64,000 nucleotides of DNA from Actinomadura terrae (lineage in GTDB: Bacteria; Actinomycetota; Actinomycetes; Streptosporangiales; Streptosporangiaceae). The DNA lies in the NCBI RefSeq assembly GCF_022751215.1, contig NZ_JAICDG010000001.1:496001-560000 (forward strand), written 5' to 3'. The translations under genes and the position numbers were made by a program. The notes under the pieces were generated by a model that was given only the letters and a program-made list of their open reading frames with translations, did no database searches and had not been told where the DNA came from. Below, piece after piece: positions 20,857 through 30,858 of this stretch (its first letter is position 1; the number at the start of each line of letters is the position of its first letter).

Positions 20857-21891
20857 ATGACCGACGACACCACCGTCTCCTCCCCGCTCGTGACCGAGCC
20901 CGCCGCGCCGGACCGCAACCTCGCGATGGAGCTCGTCCGGGTCACCGAGGCCGCCGCGCTGGCCGCCGGACGCTGGGTCGGGCGCGGCGACAAGAACGGC
21001 GCGGACGGCGCGGCCGTGAACGCCATGCGCCAGCTGATCAACACCGTCTCGATGCGCGGCGTCGTCGTGATCGGCGAGGGCGAGAAGGACAACGCGCCCA
21101 TGCTCTACAACGGCGAGGAGGTCGGCGACGGCGGCGGCGCCGAGTGCGACGTCGCGGTCGACCCGGTGGACGGCACCCGGCTCACCGCGCTCGGCATGAA
21201 CAACGCGATCGCGGTGCTGTCGGTGGCCCCGCGCGGGTCGATGTTCGACCCGTCCGCCGTCTTCTACATGGAGAAGCTCGTCACCGGGCCCGAGGCGGCC
21301 GACGCCGTGGACATCGGCCGTCCGATCGCCGACAACATCCGGGCGGTCGCGCGCGCCAAGGGCTCCTCGCCGCAGGACGTGACCGTCTGCATCCTGGACC
21401 GCCCGCGCCACGAGGGCATCGTCAAGGAGGTCCGCGAGGCGGGCGCGCGGATCAAGTTCATCCTGGACGGCGACGTCGCCGGCGCGATCATGGCGTGCCG
21501 TCCCGGGACCGGCGTCGACCTGCTGCTCGGCATCGGCGGCACCCCCGAGGGCATCATCGCCGCGTGCGCGATCAAGGCGCTGGGCGGGGTGATCCAGGGC
21601 CGGCTGTGGCCGCAGGACGACGCCGAGCGGCGCAAGGCGGAGGACGCGGGGCACGACCTCGGCCGCGTGCTGACCACCGACGACCTGGTGACCTCCGACG
21701 ACGTGTTCTTCGCCGCGACCGGCATCACCGACGGCGAGCTGGTCGACGGCGTCCGCTACAGCAAGGGCACCGCGGTCACGCACTCGCTCGTCATGCGCTC
21801 CCGCAGCGGCACGATCCGGACGATCTCCAGCGAGCACCAGCTCGCCAAGCTCCGCGCCTACAGCTCGATCAACTTCGACACGGCGGTGTAG
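20857..21891 (+). CDS. glpX: Class II fructose-1,6-bisphosphatase
   Basis: The 344-residue GlpX-type enzyme hydrolyses fructose 1,6-bisphosphate to fructose 6-phosphate in gluconeogenesis. The metal and phosphate segments are intact: [20 protein letters not shown], the [19 protein letters not shown] motif (about residues 105-123) and the [20 protein letters not shown] segment. I chose ATG 20857 because GAAGGGG lies about 9 nt upstream; the frame is open further upstream without a site. Class II is the essential gluconeogenic FBPase in actinobacteria. A hairpin at 21909-21938 follows. Confidence 0.95.
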   Translation: MTDDTTVSSPLVTEPAAPDRNLAMELVRVTEAAALAAGRWVGRGDKNGADGAAVNAMRQLINTVSMRGVVVIGEGEKDNAPMLYNGEEVGDGGGAECDVAVDPVDGTRLTALGMNNAIAVLSVAPRGSMFDPSAVFYMEKLVTGPEAADAVDIGRPIADNIRAVARAKGSSPQDVTVCILDRPRHEGIVKEVREAGARIKFILDGDVAGAIMACRPGTGVDLLLGIGGTPEGIIAACAIKALGGVIQGRLWPQDDAERRKAEDAGHDLGRVLTTDDLVTSDDVFFAATGITDGELVDGVRYSKGTAVTHSLVMRSRSGTIRTISSEHQLAKLRAYSSINFDTAV

Positions 21892-21908
21892 CGGCCGGCC
21901 GGGATGGG

Positions 21909-21938
21909 CGCGCCCGCGGTCAGAAGGGCGCGGGCGCG
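21909..21938. terminator. Hairpin between glpX and xseB
   Basis: CGCGCCCGCG (21909-21918) pairs perfectly with CGCGGGCGCG (21929-21938) across a 10-nt loop. It overlaps the last codons of the convergent xseB gene and probably terminates glpX. Confidence 0.6.
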
Positions 21939-22147
21939 TCCGCCTCGCCGTTCTCGGGCGGGGCCGTGGCGGCGGCTAGCCGGGCGCGCGCCCCCTCCAG
22001 CCACTCCTCGCAGATCACGGCGAGCCGCTCGCCGCGCTCCCACAGGCCGAGGGACTCCTCCAGCGTGAGCCCGCCCGCCTCCAGCCGCTTGACGACGTCG
22101 GTCAGCTCGTCCCGTGCCTGCTCATACGACAGTTTCTCTTCGGCCAC
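21920..22147 (-). CDS. xseB: Exodeoxyribonuclease VII small subunit
   Basis: The 75-residue product matches XseB in size and pattern: an N-terminal helical hairpin ([38 protein letters not shown] region, residues 5-42), then a second helix and a short acidic tail. It binds the coiled-coil arms of XseA to form the single-strand exonuclease. It begins 12 nt after the xseA stop, so the two form an operon. Confidence 0.93.
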   Translation of the reverse strand: MAEEKLSYEQARDELTDVVKRLEAGGLTLEESLGLWERGERLAVICEEWLEGARARLAAATAPPENGEADAPAPF

Positions 22148-22159
22148 CCCTCCACCCTC

Positions 22160-23380
22160 TCACTCCGGGGTGGGCCCGGTGTCGGAGACCGTCACACCGA
22201 GGCGCCCGCCCGACAGCCGGACGAGGAGCCGCTCGCCGTCCTTGACCTCCGCCGGCTCGCGCACGACCGACGCGTCCTCCCGCTGGACGATCGCGTAGCC
22301 GCGCTCCAGCGTCGCGGCGGGGGAGAGGGCCAGCAGGCGGGCGCGGGTGTGGGACAGCTCGTCCCCGGCCCGGTCGAGGGCCCCGGCGAGGCAGCGGCGC
22401 GTCCGGTCGCGCAGGGCCAGCACCCGCTCGGACTGCCGCTCCACCTCCCGGACGGGGTCGGCCAGCGCGGGCCGCGACCGGACCGCCTTCAGCCACGCCA
22501 GCTCCCGCTCGACGCCGCCCGCCAGGCACCGGCGGCCCCGGTCGCGCAGCTGCCGGACGAGCTGGAGCTGCTCGCGCACGTCCGGGACGGCCCGCTTGGC
22601 CGCGTCGGTCGGGGTCGAGGCCCGCACGTCCGCGACCAGGTCGAGGAGCGGGCTGTCCTGCTCGTGGCCGATCGCGCTGACGACCGGGGTGCGGGCCGCC
22701 GAGACCGCGCGCACGAGCGCCTCGTCCGAGAACGGGAGCAGGTCCTCCATCGCGCCGCCGCCCCGCGCGATGATGATCACCTCGACGGCGGGGTCGGCGT
22801 CGAGCTTGCGCAGCGCCTCCATCACCTCGCCGACCGCGTACGAGCCCTGGACGGCGGTGTTCTCGACCTGGAACGCGACGGCCGGCCAGCGGCGCCGCGC
22901 GTTCTGGAGGACGTCGTGCTCGGCGTCGGACTCGCGCCCGCAGATCAGCCCGATCTTCCCGGGCAGGAACGGCAGCGCCCGCTTGCGCTCGGGACGGAAC
23001 AGCCCCTCGGACGCGAGCACCTGCTTGAGCCGCTCCAGCCGGGCCAGCAGCTCGCCGACGCCGACCGGGCGGATCTCCAGGACGCTCAGCGAGAACGTCC
23101 CCCGGTTGATCCAGAAGTCGGGTTTGGCGTGGACGACCACCCGCGCGCCGTCGGTCACCGCGGGGCCCGCCGCCTCGAACACCGCGCGCGGCCCGACGAC
23201 CCGCACCGACATGTTCGCGACCGGGTCGCGGAGCGTCATGTAGACCGTCCCGCCCCGGGCGTTGAGGTCGGTGATCTGGCCCTCGACCCAGATGCGCCCG
23301 AGCCTGCCGATCCAGCCGCCGACCGCTTGCAGGACGGTCCGCACCGGCACGGGGGACTCCGCCGTGGTCTCCATCGCCAT
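22160..23380 (-). CDS. xseA: Exodeoxyribonuclease VII large subunit
   Basis: The 406-residue catalytic subunit has an N-terminal OB-fold ([23 protein letters not shown], about residues 29-51) and a catalytic domain with the conserved [19 protein letters not shown] segment (about 195-215) and [23 protein letters not shown]. Long helices follow that bind XseB, and a C-terminal beta segment. It degrades single-stranded DNA into oligonucleotides. ATG 23380 or 23374 could be used. The partner xseB follows immediately. Confidence 0.94.
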   Translation of the reverse strand: MAMETTAESPVPVRTVLQAVGGWIGRLGRIWVEGQITDLNARGGTVYMTLRDPVANMSVRVVGPRAVFEAAGPAVTDGARVVVHAKPDFWINRGTFSLSVLEIRPVGVGELLARLERLKQVLASEGLFRPERKRALPFLPGKIGLICGRESDAEHDVLQNARRRWPAVAFQVENTAVQGSYAVGEVMEALRKLDADPAVEVIIIARGGGAMEDLLPFSDEALVRAVSAARTPVVSAIGHEQDSPLLDLVADVRASTPTDAAKRAVPDVREQLQLVRQLRDRGRRCLAGGVERELAWLKAVRSRPALADPVREVERQSERVLALRDRTRRCLAGALDRAGDELSHTRARLLALSPAATLERGYAIVQREDASVVREPAEVKDGERLLVRLSGGRLGVTVSDTGPTPE

Positions 23381-23444
23381 GCCCGGAAGCCTACGGTGTG
23401 CGCGTCGGGGTGTGACCGGAGAGACACCGGGACCCGTTGAATGC

Positions 23445-23473
23445 TTAGTCCTACTAACTTAGGCTAGCTAAGT
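23445..23473. promoter_or_regulatory. Overlapping inverted repeats upstream of MarR-MFS pair
   Basis: TTAGT-CCT-ACTAA (23445-23457) is a perfect inverted repeat. It shares one base with a second one, ACTTAG-GCTAG-CTAAGT (23457-23473). Both are AT-rich and lie 18-46 nt before the MarR start, where a MarR dimer would autorepress. The two half-site families share TTAG/CTAA cores. Confidence 0.6.
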
Positions 23474-23490
23474 AATCGAGGAGAGCGACC

Positions 23491-23916
23491 GTGACCCTTT
23501 CCGACCGCGAGCTGGCCGCGGAGCTGAACCGGCGGCTGCGCCACGTCGTGCTGATGCTGCGCCGGGCCGGCGCCGACCAGCCGATCACCAGCCAGCAGCT
23601 GTCGGTGCTCGGCTCGCTGGAGGGCGGCCCGCGCCGGATGACCGAGCTGGCCGCCGAGCACGGCGTCCGGCTGCCGACCATGACCGCCCAGATCAACCGG
23701 CTGGAGCGCGACGGCCTCGTCGGGCGCGGCCGGGACGGGACCGACGCCCGCGTCGTCACCGCCCGGCTCACCCGCGCGGGACGCGAGCAGCTGGCCGCCG
23801 GACGCGAACGCCGTCTCGGCTACCTGGCCGAGCGGTTCGCGGGGCTGACCGAGGAGGAGCGCGCGGCCGTCGCCGCCGCGCTGCCCGCCCTGGACAAGCT
23901 CTTCGACCGTCCCTGA
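23491..23916 (+). CDS. MarR-family transcriptional regulator
   Basis: The 141-residue winged-helix regulator has the recognition segment RMTELAAEHGVRLPTMTAQINRLERDGLV (about residues 50-78) and the wing DARVVTARLT. The GTG start is preceded by CGAGGAGAG. A tight pair of inverted repeats just upstream (23445-23473) suggests autoregulation. An MFS exporter gene follows 69 nt downstream on the same strand, the usual MarR drug-efflux arrangement. Confidence 0.92.
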   Translation: MTLSDRELAAELNRRLRHVVLMLRRAGADQPITSQQLSVLGSLEGGPRRMTELAAEHGVRLPTMTAQINRLERDGLVGRGRDGTDARVVTARLTRAGREQLAAGRERRLGYLAERFAGLTEEERAAVAAALPALDKLFDRP

Positions 23917-23985
23917 CCCGGGGTCGGACCGTTCTGCTGGGGTCGCTCTCCTCGGGCAAGCGCACACCCCTGAAAGGAAGGTCCC

Positions 23986-25194
23986 ATGCACCCCTCCGCG
24001 AAGGGCGGTGTCCTGCGGCAGCCGATGTCGGTGTGGGCCACCGCGTTCGCCGCCGTGGTCGCCTTCATGGGCATCGGCCTGGTCGATCCCATCCTGCCCG
24101 CCATCGCCGCGAACCTGGACGCCTCGCCGAGCCAGGTTTCGCTGCTGTTCACCAGCTACTTCCTGATCACCGCCGTCGCGATGCTGGTCACCGGATGGGT
24201 GTCCAGCCGGATCGGCGGCAAGCGGACGCTGCTGATCGGGCTCGGGATCGTCGTGGTGTTCGCCGCGCTCGCCGGGACGTCCGACAGCGTCTCCCAGCTC
24301 GTCGGGTTCCGGGCCGGATGGGGCCTCGGCAACGCGCTGTTCGTCGCCACGGCGCTCGCCGTCATCGTGGGTGCTGCGACCGGCGGGGCGGAGTCAGCGA
24401 TCATCCTCTACGAGGCCGCGCTCGGCCTCGGCATCTCCCTCGGCCCGCTCGCCGGCGCCCTGCTCGGCGACCTGAACTGGCGCTTCCCGTTCTTCGGCAC
24501 GGCCGCGCTCATGGCGGCCGGCTTCCTGCTGATCACGACGCTGCTCAGGGCGACGCCCCCGCCCCCGGAGCGGACCCGGCTGAGCGCCCCGATCCGCGCG
24601 CTCGGCCACGGCGGGCTGTCCACGACCGCGTTCACGGCGCTGTTCTACAACTACGCGTTCTTCACCGTCCTCGCGTACACCCCGTTCGTCCTCGGGATGG
24701 GCGCGCACGGCATCGGCCTGGTCTTCTTCGGCTGGGGCGTGATGGTGGCGCTCGCGTCGGTGTTCGGCGCGCCGCCGCTGCAACGGCGGTTCGGGACCGT
24801 CCGGGTCATGTACCTGGCGCTCGGCCTGCTGATCGTGTTCCAGCTCGGCCTCGCCGCGCTCGGGCACGGCGGCGTGATCGTCTGCACGGTCCTGTCCGGC
24901 ATCCCGATCGGGCTGAACAACACCGCGTTCACCGAGGCGGCGATGGAGGTGTCCGACAACCCGCGTCCGGTGGCGTCGGCGGGCTACAACTTCGTCCGCT
25001 GGATGGGCGGCGCCCTCGCCCCCTACTTCGCGACGAAGCTCGCCGAGGAGGTCGACACGGCCCTGCCCTACTACGTGGGCGCGGCCTGCTGCGCGGTCGC
25101 GATCGGCATCCTCGTCGTGCGACGCCGCCACCTGGAGGCGCTGGTGCGCGTCGACGTGGACCACGCGCTCCGGGACGCCCCCGCCCCGGCCTGA
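23986..25194 (+). CDS. MFS (DHA1-type) efflux transporter
   Basis: The 402-residue transporter has 12 predicted helices and drug:H+ antiporter features: a GIGLVDPILPAIA segment in helix 1, the loop motif GWVSSRIGGKRTLL (about residues 68-81) and motif C-like GLGISLGPLAGALLG in helix 5. The ATG follows AAGGAAGG. It is probably co-transcribed with, and repressed by, the MarR gene upstream. The substrate is unknown. A 13-bp-stem terminator at 25200-25233 follows. Confidence 0.9.
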   Translation: MHPSAKGGVLRQPMSVWATAFAAVVAFMGIGLVDPILPAIAANLDASPSQVSLLFTSYFLITAVAMLVTGWVSSRIGGKRTLLIGLGIVVVFAALAGTSDSVSQLVGFRAGWGLGNALFVATALAVIVGAATGGAESAIILYEAALGLGISLGPLAGALLGDLNWRFPFFGTAALMAAGFLLITTLLRATPPPPERTRLSAPIRALGHGGLSTTAFTALFYNYAFFTVLAYTPFVLGMGAHGIGLVFFGWGVMVALASVFGAPPLQRRFGTVRVMYLALGLLIVFQLGLAALGHGGVIVCTVLSGIPIGLNNTAFTEAAMEVSDNPRPVASAGYNFVRWMGGALAPYFATKLAEEVDTALPYYVGAACCAVAIGILVVRRRHLEALVRVDVDHALRDAPAPA

Positions 25195-25199
25195 CCGCC

Positions 25200-25233
25200 G
25201 ACGGCCCCCGCCGCGTGCCGGGCGGGGGCCGTC
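25200..25233. terminator. Bidirectional terminator between MFS and lipid-droplet-like gene
   Basis: GACGGCCCCCGCC (25200-25212) pairs perfectly with GGCGGGGGCCGTC (25221-25233) over an 8-nt loop. It lies between convergent stops at 25194 and 25241. Confidence 0.8.
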
Positions 25234-25240
25234 CGCGCGG

Positions 25241-26104
25241 TCAGCTGGAGCCGTTGAGCTTGGCGATGCGCCGCTCGTACATCCTGATCACCTCGGCGCG
25301 GGCGGCGTGCTCGCGCTCGTACTCGCGCAGCAGCCTCACCTGGTCGGCGGACAGCCCGCGCAGCCGCGCGCGCAACTGCGGCAGCGTCGCCTCGTCGTAG
25401 TTGGGGACGGGCAGCTCCTCCGCGTCCTTGGCCTCCGCGCCCTTGGCCTCGGGCTTCGCGGCCTCGCGCTTGGTCGGCTCGGGCTTCGCCGCTTCGGGCT
25501 TTGGCGCCTTGGGCTTGGCGGGCTCCGGCTTCGCTTCGGGCTTCGCGGCCTCGGGCTTGGCGGCCTCGGGCTTGGCGGCCTCGGGCTTGGCGGCCTCGGG
25601 CTTGGCGGCCTCGGGCTTTGCGGCCTTGGGCTCGGCGGGCTGCGGTTTCGCGGGCCCTTCGGCGGGACGGGCGTGCTTGGGCGTGTGGCCGTTCTCAGGC
25701 GGGGCGGCGGCGGGCTTGCCGATCGAGATCTCGCCGTCCCCGCCGCCGGCCGCGTGCCGGGGCGCCGTGCGGGGAGCGGAGGGGGCGGACGAATCAGACG
25801 GCGTGGAGGGACGCCCCGGACGCGTCGGACGCGGGGCCGGCTCCTCGCCGCGGACCCGCTCCACCACCCGTCCGACGACCCGCTCGGCCGTGCCCTGGAC
25901 GTCGGTGCGCAGCCGGTCGAGCACCGGGCGCACCCCGCCGCCCTCGGTGATCTCCTTGTAGTCCCTGGTCACGCGGTCGCTGAGCAGCAGGGCACGGCCC
26001 ACGCCGAACATGGCCAGCCGGACGGCGTGCAGCGGCAGGTCGCGCACCTGCTCGCCGACGGTGTCCTGGACCTGCTGTTTGAGGCGGCGCGGCGATCTCG
26101 TCAT
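25241..26104 (-). CDS. Low-complexity Lys/Pro/Ala-rich protein, possible lipid-droplet-associated family
   Basis: The 287-residue protein has three parts. The N-terminal 95 residues are helical and partly amphipathic ([19 protein letters not shown]). A disordered middle (about 95-235) has tandem AAKPE repeats encoded by a 15-bp DNA repeat. The C-terminal helical segment ([44 protein letters not shown], about 240-283) resembles a membrane- or helix-binding domain. The gene's place beside ispH matches the mycobacterial gene often annotated as lipid droplet-associated; that identification rests on position and domain look, so it is tentative. The repeat copy number probably varies between strains. 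Confidence 0.72.
   Translation of the reverse strand: MTRSPRRLKQQVQDTVGEQVRDLPLHAVRLAMFGVGRALLLSDRVTRDYKEITEGGGVRPVLDRLRTDVQGTAERVVGRVVERVRGEEPAPRPTRPGRPSTPSDSSAPSAPRTAPRHAAGGGDGEISIGKPAAAPPENGHTPKHARPAEGPAKPQPAEPKAAKPEAAKPEAAKPEAAKPEAAKPEAAKPEAKPEPAKPKAPKPEAAKPEPTKREAAKPEAKGAEAKDAEELPVPNYDEATLPQLRARLRGLSADQVRLLREYEREHAARAEVIRMYERRIAKLNGSS
25545..25619 (-). repeat. Five tandem copies of a 15-bp repeat
   Basis: GCGGCCTCGGGCTTG on the plus strand is repeated five times (25545, 25560, 25575, 25590, 25605; the last copy ends in TTT). It encodes the pentapeptide repeat KPEAA on the minus strand. The near identity of the copies at DNA level points to recent slippage expansion. Confidence 0.9.
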
Positions 26105-26343
26105 CGTCTTCCTCTTCCTGCCGCCGAGCGCGTCGTCCCGCGTCGTACGGCAATCGTCTCGTCGGTTTCACTCTGCCCCATGGGCGCGATCTCGGTCACC
26201 CCGCGTTAGTGGAATTTCGTCCAACAGTGACGTGCGGTGGGTCACACAGCGGGCTTCGCCTGGGATTTCATGGTTCGTCCGGTCTGCGCACGCTACCGTG
26301 CGGTGTTGTGCGGGACGGGTGGGGCGGCTCGTACGATGGGGCC

Positions 26344-27309
26344 ATGACCGCTGACACCGAGCGCCGTGTCCTGCTCGCCAAGCCGCGTGGTTACTGCGCG
26401 GGCGTCGACCGCGCCGTGCAGGCGGTCGAGATCGCGCTGGAGAAGTACGGGGCGCCGATCTACGTGCGCAAGCAGATCGTCCACAACGTCCACGTGGTGA
26501 AGACGCTGGAGGAGCGCGGCGCCGTCTTCGTGGACGAGACCGAGGAGGTCCCCGAGGGCGCGATCGTGGTGTTCTCCGCCCACGGCGTCGCGCCGGTCGT
26601 GCACGAGGAGGCCAGGAACCTCGACCTGAGGACGATCGACGCGACGTGCCCGCTGGTGACCAAGGTCCACAAGGAGGCCGTCCGGTTCGCCGCGCAGGGC
26701 TACGACATCCTCCTGATCGGCCACGAGGGGCACGAGGAGGTCATCGGCACCACCGGCGAGGCCCCCGACCACATCCACCTGGTGGACGGCCCGGACGACG
26801 TCGCCCGCATCACCGTCCGCGACCCGGAGAAGGTGGCCTGGCTGTCGCAGACCACGCTGTCGGTGGACGAGACGATCGCCACCGTCGAGAAGCTGCGGGA
26901 GCGGTTCCCCAAGCTGACCGACCCGCCGTCCGACGACATCTGCTACGCCACCCAGAACCGGCAGACGGCTGTGAAGGAGATGGCGGCGCGCTCCCAGCTC
27001 GTGATCGTGGTCGGCTCGACGAACTCCTCGAACTCGGTGCGGCTGGTCGAGGTGGCCAAGGAGCACGGCGCGGACGCCGCGTACCTGGTCGACTACGCCG
27101 ACCAGATCGACCCGGCCTGGCTGGAGGGCGTCGGCACCGTCGGCGTGACGAGCGGCGCGTCCGTCCCGGACGAGCTGGTGCAGGGCGTGCTGGGCTGGCT
27201 GGCCGAGCGCGGCTTCGGCGAGGCGGAGGAGATCGAGTCCGTCCAGGAGAGCATGCGGTTCGCGCTCCCGCACGAGCTGCGCAGGGACCTGCGCATCACG
27301 CCGGTCTAG
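26344..27309 (+). CDS. ispH: 4-hydroxy-3-methylbut-2-enyl diphosphate reductase
   Basis: The 321-residue LytB/IspH enzyme performs the last step of the MEP pathway, giving isopentenyl and dimethylallyl diphosphate, the substrates of the prenyl transferase at 4284-5159. The three [4Fe-4S] ligands are visible: Cys18 (RGYCAG), Cys102 (ATCPLV) and Cys200 ([11 protein letters not shown]). The catalytic Glu is in the TTGEAPDHI region, and [15 protein letters not shown] binds diphosphate. I chose ATG 26344 at the conserved N-terminus; the frame is open upstream. It is convergent with the DUF6542 gene, with only 3 nt between stops. Confidence 0.96.
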   Translation: MTADTERRVLLAKPRGYCAGVDRAVQAVEIALEKYGAPIYVRKQIVHNVHVVKTLEERGAVFVDETEEVPEGAIVVFSAHGVAPVVHEEARNLDLRTIDATCPLVTKVHKEAVRFAAQGYDILLIGHEGHEEVIGTTGEAPDHIHLVDGPDDVARITVRDPEKVAWLSQTTLSVDETIATVEKLRERFPKLTDPPSDDICYATQNRQTAVKEMAARSQLVIVVGSTNSSNSVRLVEVAKEHGADAAYLVDYADQIDPAWLEGVGTVGVTSGASVPDELVQGVLGWLAERGFGEAEEIESVQESMRFALPHELRRDLRITPV

Positions 27310-27312
27310 CGG

Positions 27313-28017
27313 CTAGTCGACGTCCCCGTGGTGCAGGGGGCGTTCCCGCGCGGGACGCTCCTGCCCGGAGGACGGCGACTCGTCCCAGCGGACGGGGTCC
27401 TCGTTGTCCTCCTTCTCGAAGAGGCGGACCCGGACGAGCTTGCCGCGCAGCTCCCGCACGTTCGCGGGCAGCCCGCGGAAAAGGCAGATCACCAGCACCA
27501 GCAGCGTGCCGAAGAACAGCCACGGCGCGGTCGCCGCGAGCGCCGTCAGCACCCCGACCGTCATGCCGCGCAGCAGCGACCCGTCCCCGACGGTGTCGAC
27601 GAACACGGCGGTGACCGTCGCGGCGAAGAACGCCAGCGGCGGGCTGACGACCAGCGTGAGCAGGTCGGCGGGACGGGTCGCGAACGCGGCGAGCACGCAG
27701 CCGATCGCGAAGCCGCCGCCCGCGAGCAGCCCGACGCCGAGCCAGCGCGACAGCAGCGCGCACACCAGGCCGGTGCCGAACATGACGACGATCCCGCCGC
27801 GCGCGGTGAGGGTCACGGGCGCCGAGGACGCGGCGGCGGGGGAGGCGCTCGCGCGCGCCCGGGACGCCCGCGACCCCTTCGACGACCCCTTCGACGACCC
27901 CTTCGACCCCCGGGCCGTTCGGGACGCCCGGGACGAGTCGTCGCGCCGACCACGCACTGGACCCCCTGAGGCCGGGGACGCGCCGCCCGGCGCGCCGTCC
28001 ACCGTCGAACTGCTCAT
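27313..28017 (-). CDS. DUF6542 membrane protein
   Basis: The 234-residue product has a disordered N-terminus with Ser/Lys/Gly repeats (SKGSSKGS, encoded by a 12-bp unit three times at 27872-27907). Four or five membrane helices follow over about residues 75-180 and a charged cytoplasmic tail. The membrane part matches the DUF6542 family found between ispH and ychF in mycobacteria. ATG 28017 overlaps the rmuC stop as ATGA, so translation is coupled. Function unknown. Confidence 0.82.
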   Translation of the reverse strand: MSSSTVDGAPGGASPASGGPVRGRRDDSSRASRTARGSKGSSKGSSKGSRASRARASASPAAASSAPVTLTARGGIVVMFGTGLVCALLSRWLGVGLLAGGGFAIGCVLAAFATRPADLLTLVVSPPLAFFAATVTAVFVDTVGDGSLLRGMTVGVLTALAATAPWLFFGTLLVLVICLFRGLPANVRELRGKLVRVRLFEKEDNEDPVRWDESPSSGQERPARERPLHHGDVD

Positions 28018-29474
28018 TGCCACCTCTCCCGCTGATCGAACTGATCAGGGATGGCCCGTCGGCCGAAACCTACCGGTTCGCCCCCGTACTCGGTATCGTG
28101 CTCGCCTTCGCGGGGGGCGTCGGACGGCTCCTTCCCATTGGATTCGCCATAGGGGTCGTCGGTTGGCTGATGATGCGCCTCTTCTGCGGGCTTCTCCTCA
28201 ACGGGAACGCCGGGTCCGGGGACGGCCGGACGCTCGTCGCGGTCATGGACGGCCGGGCGCTCGTCGCGGTCATGATCGGCCAGCTCCGCCGCCGACAGCG
28301 CGCGCGGGCTCTCCTCGACCGGCCGGGGCCCGTCCAGGGAGCTCTCGACGACGCCCAGCTCGTTCAGGCGGCGCGCGCTGACGAGGACGCGGGTCTCCAG
28401 GGAGCCCACCGTCCGGTTGTAGGACTTGACGGCGCCGGTCAGCGCGCGGCCCAGCTCGTCGACGTGCTGGCCCATCGTCCCGAGGCGCTCGTAGAGCTCC
28501 TTGCCGAGCTCGAAGACAGCGCGGGCGTTGCGCGACAGCGCGGCCTGCTGCCAGGCGTAGGAGGCAGTCCGCAGCATGGTGATCAGCGTGGTCGGGGTGG
28601 CGATGTGGACGCGGCGCCGCATCGCGTACTCCAGCAGCCCAGGGTCGCGGTCGAGCGCGGGGGCCAGGAACGCCTCGCCCGGGATGAACAGCACCACGAA
28701 CTCCGGCGCGGGGCTGAACGCCTGCCAGTACGACTTCGCCGAGAGCCGGTCGACGTGGTCGCGCAGGTGCCGGGCGTGCGCGTCCAGCCGTACCGGGTCG
28801 CCGCTCTCGGCCGCCTGGAGGTAGGCGGCCAGCGACACCTTGGAGTCGACCACGATGTTCTTGCCGCCGACCAGCCGGACCACCATGTCGGGACGGACCG
28901 TCCCGTCGGCCGTCGACGCGCTGGCCTGCTCGTCGAAGTCGCAGTGGTGGGCCATCCCGGAGATCTCCACGACGCGCCGCAGTTGCAGCTCGCCCCACCG
29001 CCCCCGTGCCTCGGGCCGCTGGAGCGCCCGCACGAGCGACTGCGTCTCCCGGCGCAGCTGGTCGGAGCTGTGCCGGACGAACTCGACCTGCTTGGCGAGC
29101 ATCGCGTGCGACTCGCGGCGGCCCGTCTCGACCTCGCGGAGCTGCTCCTCCACCTTGGCGAGGGTGTCCTTCAGCGGCGCGACCAGGTGCTCGACGGCCT
29201 GCTGGCGCCGCTGCAACTCGCCCGCCGCCTCGACCCCGGCCGCCTTGAGCCGCGCGTCGGCCAGTTCGAGGAACCGCTGGTTGCTCGCGTCCAGCGCCTT
29301 GGCGGACAGGTTCTCGAAGTGCTCGGCCATCCGCTCCTCGGCGTAGGCGAGCTTCTCCTCGGCCGCGCGCGCCCGGGCGATCAGCGCGCCCTGCCGGCTC
29401 GTCGCCAGCGCGTACCCGGCGACGACGCCGAAGACGGCGCCGACGAGGAGTCCGGCGAACAGCGCGAGATCCAT
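28014..29474 (-). CDS. rmuC: DNA recombination protein RmuC
   Basis: The 486-residue protein has one N-terminal membrane helix (residues 4-25), a long coiled coil (about 30-140), and the RmuC nuclease-like core (GRWGELQLRRVVEISGMA, PDMVVRLVGGKNIVVDSKVSLAAYL, and FLAPALDRDPGLLEYAMRRRVHIATPTTL regions, about 145-290). A disordered tail with a tandem DHDRDERPAV repeat, coded by two 27-bp units at 28221-28274, follows. RmuC limits inversions at repeats in E. coli. Only ATG 29474 fits; the upstream frame is a shadow. It ends overlapping the DUF6542 gene. Confidence 0.92.
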   Translation of the reverse strand: MDLALFAGLLVGAVFGVVAGYALATSRQGALIARARAAEEKLAYAEERMAEHFENLSAKALDASNQRFLELADARLKAAGVEAAGELQRRQQAVEHLVAPLKDTLAKVEEQLREVETGRRESHAMLAKQVEFVRHSSDQLRRETQSLVRALQRPEARGRWGELQLRRVVEISGMAHHCDFDEQASASTADGTVRPDMVVRLVGGKNIVVDSKVSLAAYLQAAESGDPVRLDAHARHLRDHVDRLSAKSYWQAFSPAPEFVVLFIPGEAFLAPALDRDPGLLEYAMRRRVHIATPTTLITMLRTASYAWQQAALSRNARAVFELGKELYERLGTMGQHVDELGRALTGAVKSYNRTVGSLETRVLVSARRLNELGVVESSLDGPRPVEESPRALSAAELADHDRDERPAVHDRDERPAVPGPGVPVEEKPAEEAHHQPTDDPYGESNGKEPSDAPREGEHDTEYGGEPVGFGRRAIPDQFDQRERWQ

Positions 29475-29652
29475 CCGTTCATCGTGACAGCGGACGCGCG
29501 TACCGTGTCCGCGACTCGCCGGGACGGGCACCGGACCGGACAATTGGCCGCACTGTTCGCAGGTGCCCTGGCCCCGCCGGGCGGACCATGCGAGGCGGGT
29601 TCCCCGGCTCGCCGTCTGGAGGAGGCGGGCCGGGCCCATAAACTTGACGGCC

Positions 29653-30744
29653 GTGAGCCTCTCCATCGGAATCGTCGGGCTGCCCAACGTCGGCAAGTCC
29701 ACGCTGTTCAACGCGCTGACCAAGAACGACGCGCTGGCCGCCAACTACCCGTTCGCGACCATCGAGCCCAACGTCGGCGTGGTCGGGGTGCCCGATCCGC
29801 GGCTGGGCGTGCTGGCGGAGATCTTCGGCTCGCAGAAGATCATCCCGGCGACGATGGAGTTCGTCGACATCGCCGGGATCGTCAAGGGCGCGTCCGAGGG
29901 GCAGGGCCTCGGCAACAAGTTCCTCGCCAACATCCGCGAGACCAACGCGATCTGCCAGGTCATCCGCGCGTTCGAGGACCCCGACGTCACGCATGTGGAC
30001 GGCGAGGTCGCCCCGTCCCGCGACATCGAGACGATCAATACCGAGCTGATCCTCGCCGACCTCCAGACGATCGAGAAGGCGCTGCCGCGGCTCGACAAGG
30101 AGGCCCGCACCAAGAAGGACAAGGAGAAGCTCGCGGTCGTCGGCGCCGTCACCGCCGCGCAGGAGCTCCTGAACGAGGGCGTGACGCTCTTCGCGGGCGC
30201 CGAGAAGGCCGGGATCGACCTCGCGCTGCTGCGCGAGCTGCACCTGCTCACCGCCAAGCCGTTCCTGTACGTGTTCAACCTCGACGAGGACGAGCTGCCG
30301 GACGAGTCCGTCCGCGCCCGCCTGCGCGACCTCGTCGCGCCCGCCGAGGCGGTCTTCCTGGACGCCAAGATCGAGGCGGAACTGATCGAGCTGCCCGACG
30401 ACGAGGCCCTGGAGCTGCTCCAGGGCATGGGGCAGGAGGAGTCCGGCCTGTCGCAGCTCGTCCGGATCGGGTTCGCCACCCTCGGCCTCCAGACCTACCT
30501 GACCGCGGGCCCGAAGGAGTCCCGCGCCTGGACGATCCGCACCGGCGACACCGCGCCCGAGGCCGCCGGCGTGATCCACACCGACTTCCAGCGCGGCTTC
30601 ATCAAGGCCGAGATCGTCTCCTTCGACGACCTCACCGCCGCCGGGTCCATGGCGGCCGCCCGCACGGCGGGCAAGGTCCGCATGGAGGGCAAGGACTACG
30701 TCATGCAGGACGGCGACGTCGTGGAGTTCCGCTTCAACGTCTGA
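29653..30744 (+). CDS. ychF: Redox-regulated ATPase YchF (OLA1 family)
   Basis: The 363-residue P-loop protein of the Obg superfamily starts at GTG 29653. It has G1 GLPNVGKST (about residues 8-16), the FATIEPNVG switch and DIAGIVKGASEGQGLGN (G3). The NLDE base-recognition variant (FNLDEDEL) characteristic of YchF prefers ATP over GTP. A C-terminal TGS domain (about 280-363; GPKESRAWTI... EFRFNV) follows. It associates with ribosomes. It follows DUF6542 and rmuC divergently, as in mycobacteria. Confidence 0.95.
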   Translation: MSLSIGIVGLPNVGKSTLFNALTKNDALAANYPFATIEPNVGVVGVPDPRLGVLAEIFGSQKIIPATMEFVDIAGIVKGASEGQGLGNKFLANIRETNAICQVIRAFEDPDVTHVDGEVAPSRDIETINTELILADLQTIEKALPRLDKEARTKKDKEKLAVVGAVTAAQELLNEGVTLFAGAEKAGIDLALLRELHLLTAKPFLYVFNLDEDELPDESVRARLRDLVAPAEAVFLDAKIEAELIELPDDEALELLQGMGQEESGLSQLVRIGFATLGLQTYLTAGPKESRAWTIRTGDTAPEAAGVIHTDFQRGFIKAEIVSFDDLTAAGSMAAARTAGKVRMEGKDYVMQDGDVVEFRFNV

Positions 30745-30828
30745 CCCCTCGGCCCGCCTCCGCCGCGAGCACCGCGCCCCCTCTGCGAGCCTGGCGCCTC
30801 TTCTGCGAGGCTCGTGCTTCCTCTTCGG

Positions 30829-30858
30829 GCCCCGCGCCACCGCCGGTGCGCGCGGGGC
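30829..30858 (+). terminator. Hairpin after ychF
   Basis: GCCCCGCGC (30829-30837) pairs perfectly with GCGCGGGGC (30850-30858) over a 12-nt loop, followed by TTGTGCGTT. It lies 85 nt after the ychF stop. Confidence 0.6.
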
